NCBI GenBank assembly: GCA_019057475.1
Contig: DXJO01000006.1
Span: 1-64,000, forward strand
Reading direction: 5' to 3'
DNA from: Candidatus Thorarchaeota archaeon
GTDB taxonomy: Archaea > Asgardarchaeota > Thorarchaeia > Thorarchaeales > Thorarchaeaceae
DNA: 64,000 nucleotides
Shown here: piece by piece, positions 44,867-54,196 of the stretch
How positions within the stretch are numbered: position 1 is the stretch's first letter
How the letters are laid out: every line of letters begins with the position of its first letter
Translations under genes and position numbers: made by a program
The notes under the pieces: model-generated
What the model was told of the DNA's origin: nothing
Databases searched by the model: none
What the model saw: the letters and a program-made list of their open reading frames with translations, nothing else

Positions 44867-45753
44867 TGCGAATGAAAGAGATACTACTCTATCGGGGGTG
44901 TACAACGCCCGTCAGACTGTCGGAATACGAATCCTCGACAAAGATTGTTCTTAAAGAACTGGGTGTTGACGCTATCGACCTTGTTAATGCCAACTGCTGT
45001 GGGGCTCAATTCGTTGAATCGCTTTACCCAAGGGCCCATGCTGCACTCGGTGGACGTATACTTGCCCTGGCGGAACAAGAGGAAAAAGACATTCTTGCGA
45101 TATGCGGAGCGTGCTCGGGTTCCCTGAAGCACATCAAGCATTTACTCGACTCAGATGAATCGATTAGAAAGGAAGTTAATGGGCTCCTGGCTCATGAAGG
45201 GCTTAAGTATACAGGCAAAGTCGAAGTTAAACACCTCCTACAAATCTTCAACGAAGACATAGGATACAGAGCTCTTGAAAAGGCAATTGTGCGACCCTAC
45301 CAAGAGGTGAGGATGGCAGCTCACTATGGATGTCATGTAACGCGTCCTTTTGAGATTGTTAAAGTGGATGACCCAGAGAATCCCACGATCATTGATCGGA
45401 TAATTCAGCTGACAGGGGCCACTGCAGTACAGTATACAAGCAAGACGCAGTGTTGCGGTGGGCCACTGCTCGCCATGGACGAAGAGCTCGCAACAAAGAT
45501 TGGAGCTGGCAAAATTAACAATGTAATACGCGCGGGTGCACATGGTATTGTTACAGCATGTGCATTCTGCCAGATTCAGCTGACTCAGACACAGCTTGGT
45601 AGTGAATCCACGGTTATCAACCGCATTCCCATCATTACGCTACCTCAGTTCTTGGGGTACGCTATGGGTCTTGACTATAATGACCTTGGCCTATATCTGA
45701 ATCCAATCAGTGCTCGCCATACCGTGTTCCGAACCGCCGGGGAGGTGGCATAA
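44866..45753 (+). CDS. hdrB: Heterodisulfide reductase subunit B-like (HdrB1)
   Basis: The 295-residue protein has two CCG-type motifs that hold noncubane [4Fe-4S] clusters: RGCTTPVR, NCCGAQF and CGACSG in the first half, YGCHVTRP, QCCGGPL and ACAFC in the second. This is the site where HdrB splits a disulfide. ATG 44866 overlaps the hdrC1 stop (TGATG) behind GGAGGA; the 18 residues upstream in frame are not needed. Neighbours HdrC, HdrA and MvhD fit a Hdr complex. Its paralog is at 61006-61884. Confidence 0.93.
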   Translation: MRMKEILLYRGCTTPVRLSEYESSTKIVLKELGVDAIDLVNANCCGAQFVESLYPRAHAALGGRILALAEQEEKDILAICGACSGSLKHIKHLLDSDESIRKEVNGLLAHEGLKYTGKVEVKHLLQIFNEDIGYRALEKAIVRPYQEVRMAAHYGCHVTRPFEIVKVDDPENPTIIDRIIQLTGATAVQYTSKTQCCGGPLLAMDEELATKIGAGKINNVIRAGAHGIVTACAFCQIQLTQTQLGSESTVINRIPIITLPQFLGYAMGLDYNDLGLYLNPISARHTVFRTAGEVA

Positions 45754-45851
45754 TGACCACTGCGTCTAATGCGACCAGTTTGGCATGTCAAGATGCATCC
45801 CTCAACAGAAGGCTCTCGCTAGTAAATCGTCATTCCCGAGGAAGTGAGTAG
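45753..45851 (+). CDS. Small 32-residue ORF between hdrB1 and hdrC2
   Basis: The hdrB1 stop TAA is followed in TAATG by an ATG with a strong GGAGGT site seven bases before it; the frame is open for 32 codons and ends one base before the next ATG. The product begins MTTASNATSLACQ and has no domain. In the third cluster the same TAATG position after hdrB starts hdrA (61884). This may be the start of a lost hdrA, or a leader peptide. Confidence 0.4.
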   Translation: MTTASNATSLACQDASLNRRLSLVNRHSRGSE

Positions 45852-45852
45852 A

Positions 45853-46410
45853 ATGGAACGTGCAGAAGACATCAAATCATACAAGCCTGATCAGCCCATA
45901 CAGGATTCCGATGTGCAAAGTGGCTTCAAGTACGAGGTCGCAGAGCATGTTGGCGCAGAAGGCCTGATGAGATGCTTGAAGTGTGGTGCTTGCAGCGGCG
46001 GTTGTCCTGTGGCGGCAGTCACCGACTACAGACCCAGGAAGGTTCTCGGTGATGTTTTGCTTGGCCTAAAGGATCAGGTACTGTCCAGTGACACCCTGTG
46101 GCTTTGTGCTGCTTGCTTCACGTGCGAAGAGCGTTGTATTCAGGAAGTCAACTTCACTGACGTAGTTACTGTACTACGCAACATGGCTGTGCGGGAGGGA
46201 TTTGCCGCAGAAGGCTATATGGAGATGGCAAAGCGAGTTATTCAGTTCGGGCGAGTTAGCCCACTCACTCGACAAGTCGAAAGGATGCGTGAGAATCTCA
46301 ATCTACCGCCACTTCAAGAGCCAGCGATTGAGGAACTCCGGGCAATCATGGAATCCGCTGGTTTTCCTGAGATAATGGAAGCGGCAACAAGGAGGTCGAA
46401 GACAGTATGA
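45853..46410 (+). CDS. Heterodisulfide reductase subunit C-like, diverged (HdrC2)
   Basis: The 185-residue protein has the HdrC ferredoxin pair, CLKCGACSGGCPVA near residue 41 and CAACFTCEERC near 83, but differs in sequence from HdrC1 and HdrC3 and has a longer C-terminal helix region. GAGGA lies ten bases before ATG 45853, so I prefer it over the GTG three codons upstream. It pairs with the next gene, hdrB2, in an ATGA overlap, giving a second, distinct HdrBC pair in the operon. It may serve a different electron acceptor. Confidence 0.9.
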   Translation: MERAEDIKSYKPDQPIQDSDVQSGFKYEVAEHVGAEGLMRCLKCGACSGGCPVAAVTDYRPRKVLGDVLLGLKDQVLSSDTLWLCAACFTCEERCIQEVNFTDVVTVLRNMAVREGFAAEGYMEMAKRVIQFGRVSPLTRQVERMRENLNLPPLQEPAIEELRAIMESAGFPEIMEAATRRSKTV

Positions 46411-47318
46411 AGATGGCAATGGCTTGGGGATGCCTTGTCCCCACTCGAAGATCACTCATAGGATATGAAGCGGCTACTAGAAAGGTTCTGAATCATCTTG
46501 GCGTTGAAACCGTAGATATCCCGAATGAAACCTGCTGTGCACCATTCTGGATGCAGTCTCTCGATTTTACTACCAGCCTAGCCATGGCTGCCCGAAATCT
46601 TGCAAAGGCGGAGGAAATGGGGCTTGACCTCCTAACACCTTGCAGCGGTTGCTTCCACTCCTATATGCGAGTGAATCACACGTATGAGAACCATCCGGAA
46701 ATGCGTGAAAAAGTAAACGATATTCTCGCAAAGGCAGACCTGAGATATGATGGGAATGTCGAGTCGCGTCACGTAGTTGATTTTCTCTACAAAGATATCG
46801 GTGTTAATGCAATCAAGGAGAGTATGAAGATAGATCTTGGTGAGATCGAGATCGGTCTTAGATATGGATGTCACATGCTCAAGCCAAGCGACCTGCTCAA
46901 TATCGAATACTCTGAAAGACCCCGATTCGGGGATGAGTTGCTAGAGGCTGTCGGCGTAAGGTGCAAGGAGTACACAGGGCGCTACAGGTGCTGTGGAGGG
47001 CTTCTTCGAGGAACACAGGATGATGTGGCTGACTATATACTACACGACCGACTGATGGATGCTAAAAATGCCAATCTCGACGGACTTGTGACTGTGTGTT
47101 CTCTCTGTCATATCCAGCACGACATGGGTCAGAAGAGCATCAAGCGGAAATTTGGCATAGAGGACCTCGAGATTCCGGTTTTGCACTTTCCACAATTGCT
47201 GGCTCTAGGGTTTGGATATTCTGCTGAAGAGATAGGACTGAATCTGCACACCGTGAAAACGGACGGAATCGTTGCGAAAATCATTGCGGGCGCATCGAAA
47301 GGAGGTGTCAAGAAATGA
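46407..47318 (+). CDS. Heterodisulfide reductase subunit B-like, diverged (HdrB2)
   Basis: The 303-residue protein has the two HdrB cluster motifs: WGCLVPTR, TCCAPFW and PCSGC in the first half (note CCA, not CCG), YGCHMLKP, RCCGG and VCSLCHIQHD in the second. All cysteine ligands are present. It differs from HdrB1/HdrB3 along its length, so it is a separate subfamily, similar to the HdrB of non-methanogens. It overlaps hdrC2 in ATGA and hdrA1 in ATGA, so HdrC2-HdrB2-HdrA1 should form one complex. Confidence 0.9.
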   Translation: MKMAMAWGCLVPTRRSLIGYEAATRKVLNHLGVETVDIPNETCCAPFWMQSLDFTTSLAMAARNLAKAEEMGLDLLTPCSGCFHSYMRVNHTYENHPEMREKVNDILAKADLRYDGNVESRHVVDFLYKDIGVNAIKESMKIDLGEIEIGLRYGCHMLKPSDLLNIEYSERPRFGDELLEAVGVRCKEYTGRYRCCGGLLRGTQDDVADYILHDRLMDAKNANLDGLVTVCSLCHIQHDMGQKSIKRKFGIEDLEIPVLHFPQLLALGFGYSAEEIGLNLHTVKTDGIVAKIIAGASKGGVKK

Positions 47319-50300
47319 GCACTGAGGAACCGAGAATAGGAGTATTCGTCTGCCACTGTGGTCTTAATATCGCTGGCGTAGTGGAATGCAAGAAAGTGGC
47401 CGATTTCGCTGCCACACTTCCTGATGTGGCCTATTCAGTGGACTTGCTGTTCGCCTGTTCCGACGACGGACAGGAACACATCAAGGAAGCCATCCATGAG
47501 CATAATCTGAACCGTGTCATCGTTGCCTCGTGCACTCCTCGGACACACGAACCTGTCTTCAGGCAGTGCCTTGAGGAGGCAGGGCTGAACCCCTATCTGT
47601 ACGACCAGGTCAATCTTCGGGAGCATGTCAGCTGGGTTCACATGGACGAGAAGGAGAAGGCTACGCAGAAGGCTTTGGAACTGGTGGCTATGTCCGTGGA
47701 GCGGGCCAAAAGGTTGGAACCCCTTGAACGTCAGATTGTGGATGTGATTCCGAAGTGTGCTGTCATCGGTGCTGGTGTCGCAGGCATATCTGCCGCGCTA
47801 GACTTAGCAGACGCGGGCTTTGAAACCTATCTAATCGAGAAGAGGCCGACTATCGGCGGGCAGATGGCATTGCTCGACAAGGTCTTTCCACAGAATGACT
47901 GTGCGATATGTATCCTTGGTCCCATCATGTCTCGTGTCGGGCGACATCCGAGAATCACACTCCTGCCTTACAGTGAGTTAGAGACAGTAAACGGGCACGT
48001 TGGCAATTTCCGGCTTACGGTCAGGAAGAAGACCCGCTATATCCACCCGGACATCTGTAATGGCTGTACCGACTGCGAACAGGTCTGTCCTGTTTCTACA
48101 CCCAACTCCTATGAGTTTTGGTTGACGGATCGCAAGGCGGTATACAGACCTTTCCCACAGGCAGTACCCAGTAGCTACACAATCGACAAGAAGGGGATCC
48201 CAGCTTGTAGGTTCTCCTGCCCCGCGCACGTGAATTGTCAGGGTTTTTCCACACTGATCAAGGAGAAACGCTTCAGTGAGGCTCTCGACATTGTAAGAAA
48301 CGCGATACCTTTCGCTGGAGTACTGGGTCGCGTTTGTACAAGTCCATGCGAAGCGAAGTGTGAACGGGGAGCGTTCGATGAAAGCTTGAGCATTAGAAAC
48401 CTACATCGGTTCCTAGCTGACTACGAGCGCGAACATGGCGCTACGAAAGTTGAGAAAATCAAGAAAGACAAGAAAGAAAAGATTGCTGTGGTGGGAGCGG
48501 GACCCGCTGGCATAGCTTGCGCCTATGACTTGGCTAAACTAGGCTATCCGGTGACTGTCTTCGAAGCCAGAGAGGAGAGTGGTGGTCTCCTGAGATGGGG
48601 CATCCCGGAATACCGGCTACCTCGTGATGTGCTGAGGGAGGAGATATCGAGAGTCGAAGGTCTTGGTGTCAAGATTCTTACGGGCAAACCAGTCAAGTCA
48701 ATCGCTAGTCTGAGGAATCGAGGTTTTAAGGCTGTTTTCCTCGCCACGGGCGCACCGGTTAGTACAAAGCTGGGAGTTGAAGGCGAGGATGCCAAAGGCG
48801 TGTTTCATGCCCTTGACTTCTTGAACCAGGTTAACAGCGGAGAGAGTGTTGATCTGGGGAAGAAGGTAGCAATCATTGGGGGCGGCAACGCTGCAGTTGA
48901 CTCGGCGAGAGTTGCGAAACGTCTTGGTGCAAGGACAGTGACACTCATCTATAGACGATCGCGAGTGGAGATGCCGGCCATCCCTAGTGAGATTGAGGAA
49001 GCAGAGAAAGAAGGAGTCAACCTTATGCTCTTGGCTACGCCCATTGGATTTATCATGTCTGATGGTGTCCTTGAGAGCATCAGATGCATCAAGATGCGGC
49101 TAGGTGAGCCTGACGCCTCTGGTCGCAGACGTCCGATACCGATTCCTGAATCGGAGTTTGAGGTGCGTGTTGACAATGTTATCATAGCCGTAGGCCAGAT
49201 GGTGAGCCCCACCAGCATTCTCAAGGGTCTAGAGGTCACACAATGGGATACCCTTTCAGTCGACCCAATCACGTTGCAGACGAGCTTAAAGGGTGTCTTC
49301 GCAGGAGGGGATGTTGTTTCAGGTCCAACGACGGTTGTGGAGGCTGTGGCTGCAGGAATAGAGGCAGCGAAGTCTATCGACCGCTATGTACGAGGCGTTG
49401 ATCTCTCAGAAGGAAGACCTGAGATACTCCGTCTGGTGCCATCTGCTGAGGTGGACAAGACGAGAGCTGAAATCGCTGAACGTGCAGTCATGCCAACTAT
49501 AAATGCGAAATTAAGGAAGAGTAACTTTGCTGAGGTTGAAACAGGCTTGGCCCTGAAGACTGCTGTTGCGGAAGCAGAGCGCTGTTTCAACTGTGCTCTG
49601 TGCTCTGAGTGTAACCTATGTATCGAGGTATGCAAGCCCAACGCCATCGATCATTCGTTGGTGGATGAGTTCGTCGAGCTGGATGTCGGGACTATCATCT
49701 TGGCCACTGGGTTCAAGCCCTATGACCCATCCGAAACTCGTGAGTTTGGTTATGGCGCTTTTAAGAATGTCATTACGAATGCTCAACTAGAGCGGCTAAC
49801 CAATGCCGCTGGACCTACCCACGGCAAAGTCAAGAGACCTTCTGACGGAATGCCGCCAAAGAGTGTTGCATTTGTGCAGTGCGTTGGCTCAAGAGACCGT
49901 AGAGTGAACCAAGACTACTGCTGCTACACGGGATGCGAGAATTCGCTGAAGCAGGCCACGCAGATAAAGGAGAAGTATCCTAACACTGAAATCTCCATCT
50001 TCGCAATGGACATTCGCACTCATGGCTTGGGCTATGAGGGTCTCTACCGCAGGGCTCGAGAGATGGGCGTAATCATCATCAAGGGACGTCCCTCCGAGAT
50101 TGAGGAGATTCCGGGAACAAGGTCTCTCAAAGTGCTCGCTGAGGACCTGTATACTGGCGAAAGACTCGGAACTACTTATGAACTGGTAGTGCTCGCGTCT
50201 GCGTTGCTACCCAATGACGACACGAAGGACCTAGCCCGCAAGTTGAACATTTCCACAGGGGAGTACGGCTATCTGATGGAAGCCCATCCCAAGCTGCGAC

Positions 50301-50686
50301 CAGTAGACAGCTTTCGTGACGGTGTATTTCTAGCGGGAGCTTGTCTTGGTCCAATGGACATCCCCAAGGCTGTGGCCTATGGAAAGGCTGCTGCTGCAGG
50401 TGCTCAGTCCTTGATGGCGCCAGGCAAGTTTCAGGTTGAACCCATTTATGCAGAGATTGACACGACGCTATGCAACGACTGTGATCTCTGTAACGATCTA
50501 TGTCCGTACAGTGCCATAACTGGCGAGGGTGACGAACGGAAAGTCATGTACGAAATCTGTCAGGGATGCGGGACATGTGCTGCTGCCTGTCCACAGATGG
50601 CGATTGACATGCGGCACTATAGATCAGAACAGCTAATGCCGCAGATTGCAGCTGCGGCGCGCATTCATGGAGGGATGAAGAAATGA
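47315..50686 (+). CDS. hdrA: HdrA with inserted GltD/NfnB-like module (HdrA1)
   Basis: This is a very large flavoprotein, 1123 residues; ordinary HdrA is about 650. It has the HdrA N-terminal domain (CHCG near 13), the FAD fold (GAGVAGISAALDLA near 152, then NDCAICILG), a ferredoxin (CNGCTDCEQVCPV near 247), then from about 290 to 720 a GltD/NfnB-like unit with Cys motifs, FAD (GAGPAGIACAYDLA near 391) and an NAD(P) Rossmann (IGGGNAAVDSARVA near 520). HdrA resumes with CALCSECNLCIEVC near 758 and ends with two ferredoxins near 1052 and 1082. HdrA bifurcates electrons; the insert would bring NAD(P)H. It overlaps mvhD1 by ATGA. Confidence 0.93.
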   Translation: MSTEEPRIGVFVCHCGLNIAGVVECKKVADFAATLPDVAYSVDLLFACSDDGQEHIKEAIHEHNLNRVIVASCTPRTHEPVFRQCLEEAGLNPYLYDQVNLREHVSWVHMDEKEKATQKALELVAMSVERAKRLEPLERQIVDVIPKCAVIGAGVAGISAALDLADAGFETYLIEKRPTIGGQMALLDKVFPQNDCAICILGPIMSRVGRHPRITLLPYSELETVNGHVGNFRLTVRKKTRYIHPDICNGCTDCEQVCPVSTPNSYEFWLTDRKAVYRPFPQAVPSSYTIDKKGIPACRFSCPAHVNCQGFSTLIKEKRFSEALDIVRNAIPFAGVLGRVCTSPCEAKCERGAFDESLSIRNLHRFLADYEREHGATKVEKIKKDKKEKIAVVGAGPAGIACAYDLAKLGYPVTVFEAREESGGLLRWGIPEYRLPRDVLREEISRVEGLGVKILTGKPVKSIASLRNRGFKAVFLATGAPVSTKLGVEGEDAKGVFHALDFLNQVNSGESVDLGKKVAIIGGGNAAVDSARVAKRLGARTVTLIYRRSRVEMPAIPSEIEEAEKEGVNLMLLATPIGFIMSDGVLESIRCIKMRLGEPDASGRRRPIPIPESEFEVRVDNVIIAVGQMVSPTSILKGLEVTQWDTLSVDPITLQTSLKGVFAGGDVVSGPTTVVEAVAAGIEAAKSIDRYVRGVDLSEGRPEILRLVPSAEVDKTRAEIAERAVMPTINAKLRKSNFAEVETGLALKTAVAEAERCFNCALCSECNLCIEVCKPNAIDHSLVDEFVELDVGTIILATGFKPYDPSETREFGYGAFKNVITNAQLERLTNAAGPTHGKVKRPSDGMPPKSVAFVQCVGSRDRRVNQDYCCYTGCENSLKQATQIKEKYPNTEISIFAMDIRTHGLGYEGLYRRAREMGVIIIKGRPSEIEEIPGTRSLKVLAEDLYTGERLGTTYELVVLASALLPNDDTKDLARKLNISTGEYGYLMEAHPKLRPVDSFRDGVFLAGACLGPMDIPKAVAYGKAAAAGAQSLMAPGKFQVEPIYAEIDTTLCNDCDLCNDLCPYSAITGEGDERKVMYEICQGCGTCAAACPQMAIDMRHYRSEQLMPQIAAAARIHGGMKK

Positions 50687-51111
50687 GTGGCAAGAGGTTC
50701 GAACCTAGTATCGTGGCGTTCACGTGCAACTGGTGCTCTTATGGCGGTGCAGACCTTGCGGGAATTTCACGTATCCAATACCCCCCCAATTCGAAGGTGA
50801 TTAGGCTCATGTGTTCAGGCAGAGTTGACCCGCTGATGACGCTTGAGGCGTTCAAGAATGGAGCTGACGGTGTAATCATTAGTGGCTGCCACATTGGTGA
50901 CTGTCACTACTCCACAGGCAACTACCGAACAGAGGTTCGATTCATGGCACTCCGATCAGCGATGGATGTTATTGGATTAAATCCAGAACGGTTGCGTCTT
51001 CTTTGGGCGAGTGCCTCAGAAGGACAGCAGTGGGCGGATACAATGCGAGAGATGGCTGAGCAAGTTAGAGAGCTTGGACCTAGTCCACTCAAAGGAGGTA
51101 GCAAGAAGTGA
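50683..51111 (+). CDS. mvhD: MvhD-type electron transfer subunit (MvhD1)
   Basis: The 142-residue protein is the [2Fe-2S] subunit that links a hydrogenase or dehydrogenase to HdrA. The motif IVAFTCNWCSYGGADLAG starts near residue 10, and GCHIGDCHYSTGNY lies near residue 68, the known Cys pairs. The length and sequence fit well. It overlaps hdrA1 (ATGA) and hdrA2 (GTGA), so it belongs to the same translated unit. Two paralogs occur at 54193 and 63632. The third Cys position is Thr-Cys-Asn here versus Cys-Cys-Asn in the paralogs. Confidence 0.94.
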   Translation: MSGKRFEPSIVAFTCNWCSYGGADLAGISRIQYPPNSKVIRLMCSGRVDPLMTLEAFKNGADGVIISGCHIGDCHYSTGNYRTEVRFMALRSAMDVIGLNPERLRLLWASASEGQQWADTMREMAEQVRELGPSPLKGGSKK

Positions 51112-52448
51112 CTGTTGCAGGGGAAAAGATAGTTGTCGAGGATAGGAAATCTACTGATACTGCCTTAGTAATCGGTGGCGGTGTTTCTGGCATGCAAGCT
51201 GCTCTCGACATTGCCGACCAAGGCTACTCTGTGGTGCTAGTCGAAAGAACACCATCCATTGGTGGGGTCATGGCCATGCTGGATAAGACATTCCCCACAC
51301 TTGATTGTTCGGCATGCATCCTTACGCCCAAGCTGTCTGAGGTTGCTCGGCACCCGAACATCGAGCTCATGACCTACTCTGAAGTCAAGAGCATCACCGG
51401 AACTGCAGGCAACTTTAGAGTCAGCGTTCTTCGGAAAGCACGTAAGGTCCTCGAAGACAAGTGTTCCGGATGTGGGGATTGTGTTCCACACTGCCCAATA
51501 GAAGTGCGAAATGAGTTTGACCAAGGCCTGGGCTACCGCAAGGCGGTGTACATTGGGTTCCCACAGAACACACCCCTCGTCTATACTATTGATTCTGAGA
51601 ACTGTATCAAATGTGGTATGTGTGTCAAGTCATGTGAACGAGAGGCCATCGACCTTGACTTGGAGGATGAGGAGATTGAGATATCCGTTGGTGCCATCGT
51701 GGTGGCAACCGGATATGAGCTCTACAACGTAGCCAATTACAGGCGCTTTGGCTATGGTCGTTTCAAGAATGTGATAAACGCACTCGAGTTCGAGCGCCTC
51801 ATCAATGCCGCTGGACCAACGGCTGGGAATCTCATGAGGCTTAGCGATGGGAAGATTCCAAAGAGCATTGGGTTCATCCAATGTGTTGGGGCACGCGACG
51901 CGACGAAGGACGTACCATATTGCTCGCGAGTATGTTGCATGTACGGTATCAAGAATGCGGTCATGGCCAAAGAGCTCCAACACGAGAACGTGAAGAAGGT
52001 GACCATATACTCGATCGACATTCGAGCGTTCGGCAAGGGTTTTGAGGAATTCTACAACATGGCCAAGGATCGATTTGGCATTAAGTTCATCCGAGGAAGA
52101 GTAGGAGAGGTGTCGGAGAACTCACGGAACAAGAACATCATTGTGCGTGCCGAAGACACGACAACAGGGAAGTTCTTGGAGCAGGAACACGAACTAGTAG
52201 TGCTCTGCCCCGGAATCCTGCCTCCCAAAGGTCTGCGGGATACTGCGAATCAGCTGGGGCTCCAGCTTGACTCAGATGGCTTCATTCACGTGGAACAACC
52301 AGCGAGCAACCCTGTGGACACGGCGGTTTCTGGAGTCTACATATGCGGATGTGTTGAGGGTCCGAAAGACATTCCAGACTCCGTAGCAGCAGGAAGCGCG
52401 GCCGCGATGCGCGCAAGCATCACGTTATGGAGGGAAGGTGAGCACTAA
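51108..52448 (+). CDS. Short HdrA without N-terminal domain (HdrA2)
   Basis: The 446-residue protein starts directly with the HdrA FAD domain (VIGGGVSGMQAALDIA near 22), keeps FPTLDCSACILTP, and has two ferredoxin motifs (CSGCGDCVPHCPIE near 118, CIKCGMCVKSCEREAID near 165) and the end region (CVGARDATKDVPYCSRVCC). It lacks both the N-terminal HdrA domain and the C-terminal ferredoxins. It overlaps by TAATG with hdrA3, which has just those parts, so the two likely form one complex. It is the uninterrupted relative of HdrA4. GTG start at 51108 behind AAGGAGGT. Confidence 0.9.
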   Translation: MTVAGEKIVVEDRKSTDTALVIGGGVSGMQAALDIADQGYSVVLVERTPSIGGVMAMLDKTFPTLDCSACILTPKLSEVARHPNIELMTYSEVKSITGTAGNFRVSVLRKARKVLEDKCSGCGDCVPHCPIEVRNEFDQGLGYRKAVYIGFPQNTPLVYTIDSENCIKCGMCVKSCEREAIDLDLEDEEIEISVGAIVVATGYELYNVANYRRFGYGRFKNVINALEFERLINAAGPTAGNLMRLSDGKIPKSIGFIQCVGARDATKDVPYCSRVCCMYGIKNAVMAKELQHENVKKVTIYSIDIRAFGKGFEEFYNMAKDRFGIKFIRGRVGEVSENSRNKNIIVRAEDTTTGKFLEQEHELVVLCPGILPPKGLRDTANQLGLQLDSDGFIHVEQPASNPVDTAVSGVYICGCVEGPKDIPDSVAAGSAAAMRASITLWREGEH

Positions 52449-54196
52449 TGGCTACAGAGGAAGTTCCAAGGATTGGCGTATTCGTATGTCATTGTGGACA
52501 TAACATTGCTGGGACTGTAGATGTTGAGCGCGTGGCGGAGATTGCCGCCCACTACCCGAATGTTGAGTTCGCTACACATTTCATGTTCATGTGCAGTGAC
52601 TCCGGACAACAGCTGATTCGCGACAAGATCGAGGAGTTTAGTCTAAATAGGGTCGTAGTTGCCAGTTGCTCTCCCCGGATGCACGAGCCAACGTTTCGAA
52701 GGGTGGTCGAAGAGGCTGATGTCAACAGATACTGCTTCGAACAGGTGAACCTGAGAGAGCACGTGTCTTGGTGCCATATGAGGGAGCCTGAGGCAGCTAC
52801 CGAGAAAGCGATAGATCTTATTCGGATGTCTGTTGCTAGGGCCGCCCTTCTCGTGCCACTCGAGGTTAAGACTGTGAGTGTAGAACCACATACTCTGGTC
52901 GTTGGCGGCGGGGTTGCTGGATTGAGGGCGGCAATCGACATTGACAGCCGCGGCTTCAAGGTCACTCTCGTGGAACGAGAGCCTGAACTCGGTGGGAATC
53001 TAGCAAAGCTCTCTACTCTCTATCAGGGCAATGAGAAAGCCAGTGATGTCATCGAACGTATGGTACTGGCGGCCCGAATTAGCGAGAACCTGACCATAAT
53101 GACTGATTCGGAAGTGGTTGACGTCGAAGGCTATATTGGCAATTTTGATGTGACTGTCAAGAACAATGCCACCGACAAGACAGAGAAGCTCCGGGTTGGA
53201 GCTATAATAGTTGCTACAGGCTTTCAGTCATGGGTGCCTGAAGGAATCCCTCCGTACGGAATGAGTCTGGATGTCATCACGTTGGCCCAGCTAGAGGAGA
53301 TGAAGCGGGATGACAAGTTATTATGTCCAAGTACCGGCAAGCCTCCCAAGAAGGTCATGTTTATCGGATGTGTTGGTTCTCGTCAACCGGGAGTGCAAGG
53401 GCATGAACACTGTTCCAGGTACTGTTGTACTGCCATGGTGAAGGCAGCTGCTGACATAACTGAGATTACTGACGAAGTTCTGATACTCTATGATGATATC
53501 CGTACATTCGGGAAGGGCCACGAGGAGGTCCACCGTTCTGCCCACGAGAAGTTTGTAATGTTCTCCAAGTTTGATCGCACCAAGCCTGCCAAGACAACAG
53601 TAGCTGACGGTGCTTTGAGTGTGAAATGGAGAGATATCTTGGCTGGCGATAATCTTGAGTTCCATCCGGACCTCTTGGTATTGGTTACAGCTATGATTCC
53701 CCCGGAAGGTGTAGAGAAAGTGTCCCAGCTGTTCAGCCTCACACGCTCGGCAGATGGCTTCTTCAATGAGGAACACATCAAGCTGGCTCCTTTAACTACT
53801 CACACCGCAGGTGTGATGATTGCAGGAGCTGCCCAATCTGCAAAGGATTCTACTGACAGCACTACGCAAGCGAGCGGAGCTGCCGCGAAAGCGGCTTCAT
53901 TGATGGCCCGGGGAGAAGTGGAGATTGAATCCACCGTTGCTCATGTGCTAGAAGAGCTGTGTTCCAGCTGTCACACATGCGCCACTGCTTGTCCATACGG
54001 TGCTATCTCCTTTGACACCTCAAAGAAACCGGAGATAGCCGTGGTGACAGAGGCAGAATGTCACGGATGTGGGACCTGCGCAGCAGGGTGTCCAAGCAGT
54101 GCCATTATTATGCGGCATTCGACTGATGAACAAATCACTGCAATGGTTGAAGCGTTTCTCATGCCTCCACCAGTGATGGGGGGTGGTGATTCATGA
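52448..54196 (+). CDS. HdrA with N-terminal domain and C-terminal ferredoxins (HdrA3)
   Basis: The 582-residue protein has the N-terminal HdrA domain (VCHCGHNIAG near 12, ASCSPRMHEPTF near 75), FAD fold (VGGGVAGLRAAIDI near 150), then CVGSRQPGVQGHEHCSRYCC near 305 and two C-terminal ferredoxins (CSSCHTCATACPYGAI near 505, CHGCGTCAAGCPSSAI near 537). It lacks the CSACIL segment and internal ferredoxin present in HdrA2. TAATG overlap with hdrA2, ATGA overlap with mvhD2. A near paralog, HdrA5, is at 61884. The two HdrAs look like complementary parts, which is inferred. Confidence 0.92.
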   Translation: MATEEVPRIGVFVCHCGHNIAGTVDVERVAEIAAHYPNVEFATHFMFMCSDSGQQLIRDKIEEFSLNRVVVASCSPRMHEPTFRRVVEEADVNRYCFEQVNLREHVSWCHMREPEAATEKAIDLIRMSVARAALLVPLEVKTVSVEPHTLVVGGGVAGLRAAIDIDSRGFKVTLVEREPELGGNLAKLSTLYQGNEKASDVIERMVLAARISENLTIMTDSEVVDVEGYIGNFDVTVKNNATDKTEKLRVGAIIVATGFQSWVPEGIPPYGMSLDVITLAQLEEMKRDDKLLCPSTGKPPKKVMFIGCVGSRQPGVQGHEHCSRYCCTAMVKAAADITEITDEVLILYDDIRTFGKGHEEVHRSAHEKFVMFSKFDRTKPAKTTVADGALSVKWRDILAGDNLEFHPDLLVLVTAMIPPEGVEKVSQLFSLTRSADGFFNEEHIKLAPLTTHTAGVMIAGAAQSAKDSTDSTTQASGAAAKAASLMARGEVEIESTVAHVLEELCSSCHTCATACPYGAISFDTSKKPEIAVVTEAECHGCGTCAAGCPSSAIIMRHSTDEQITAMVEAFLMPPPVMGGGDS

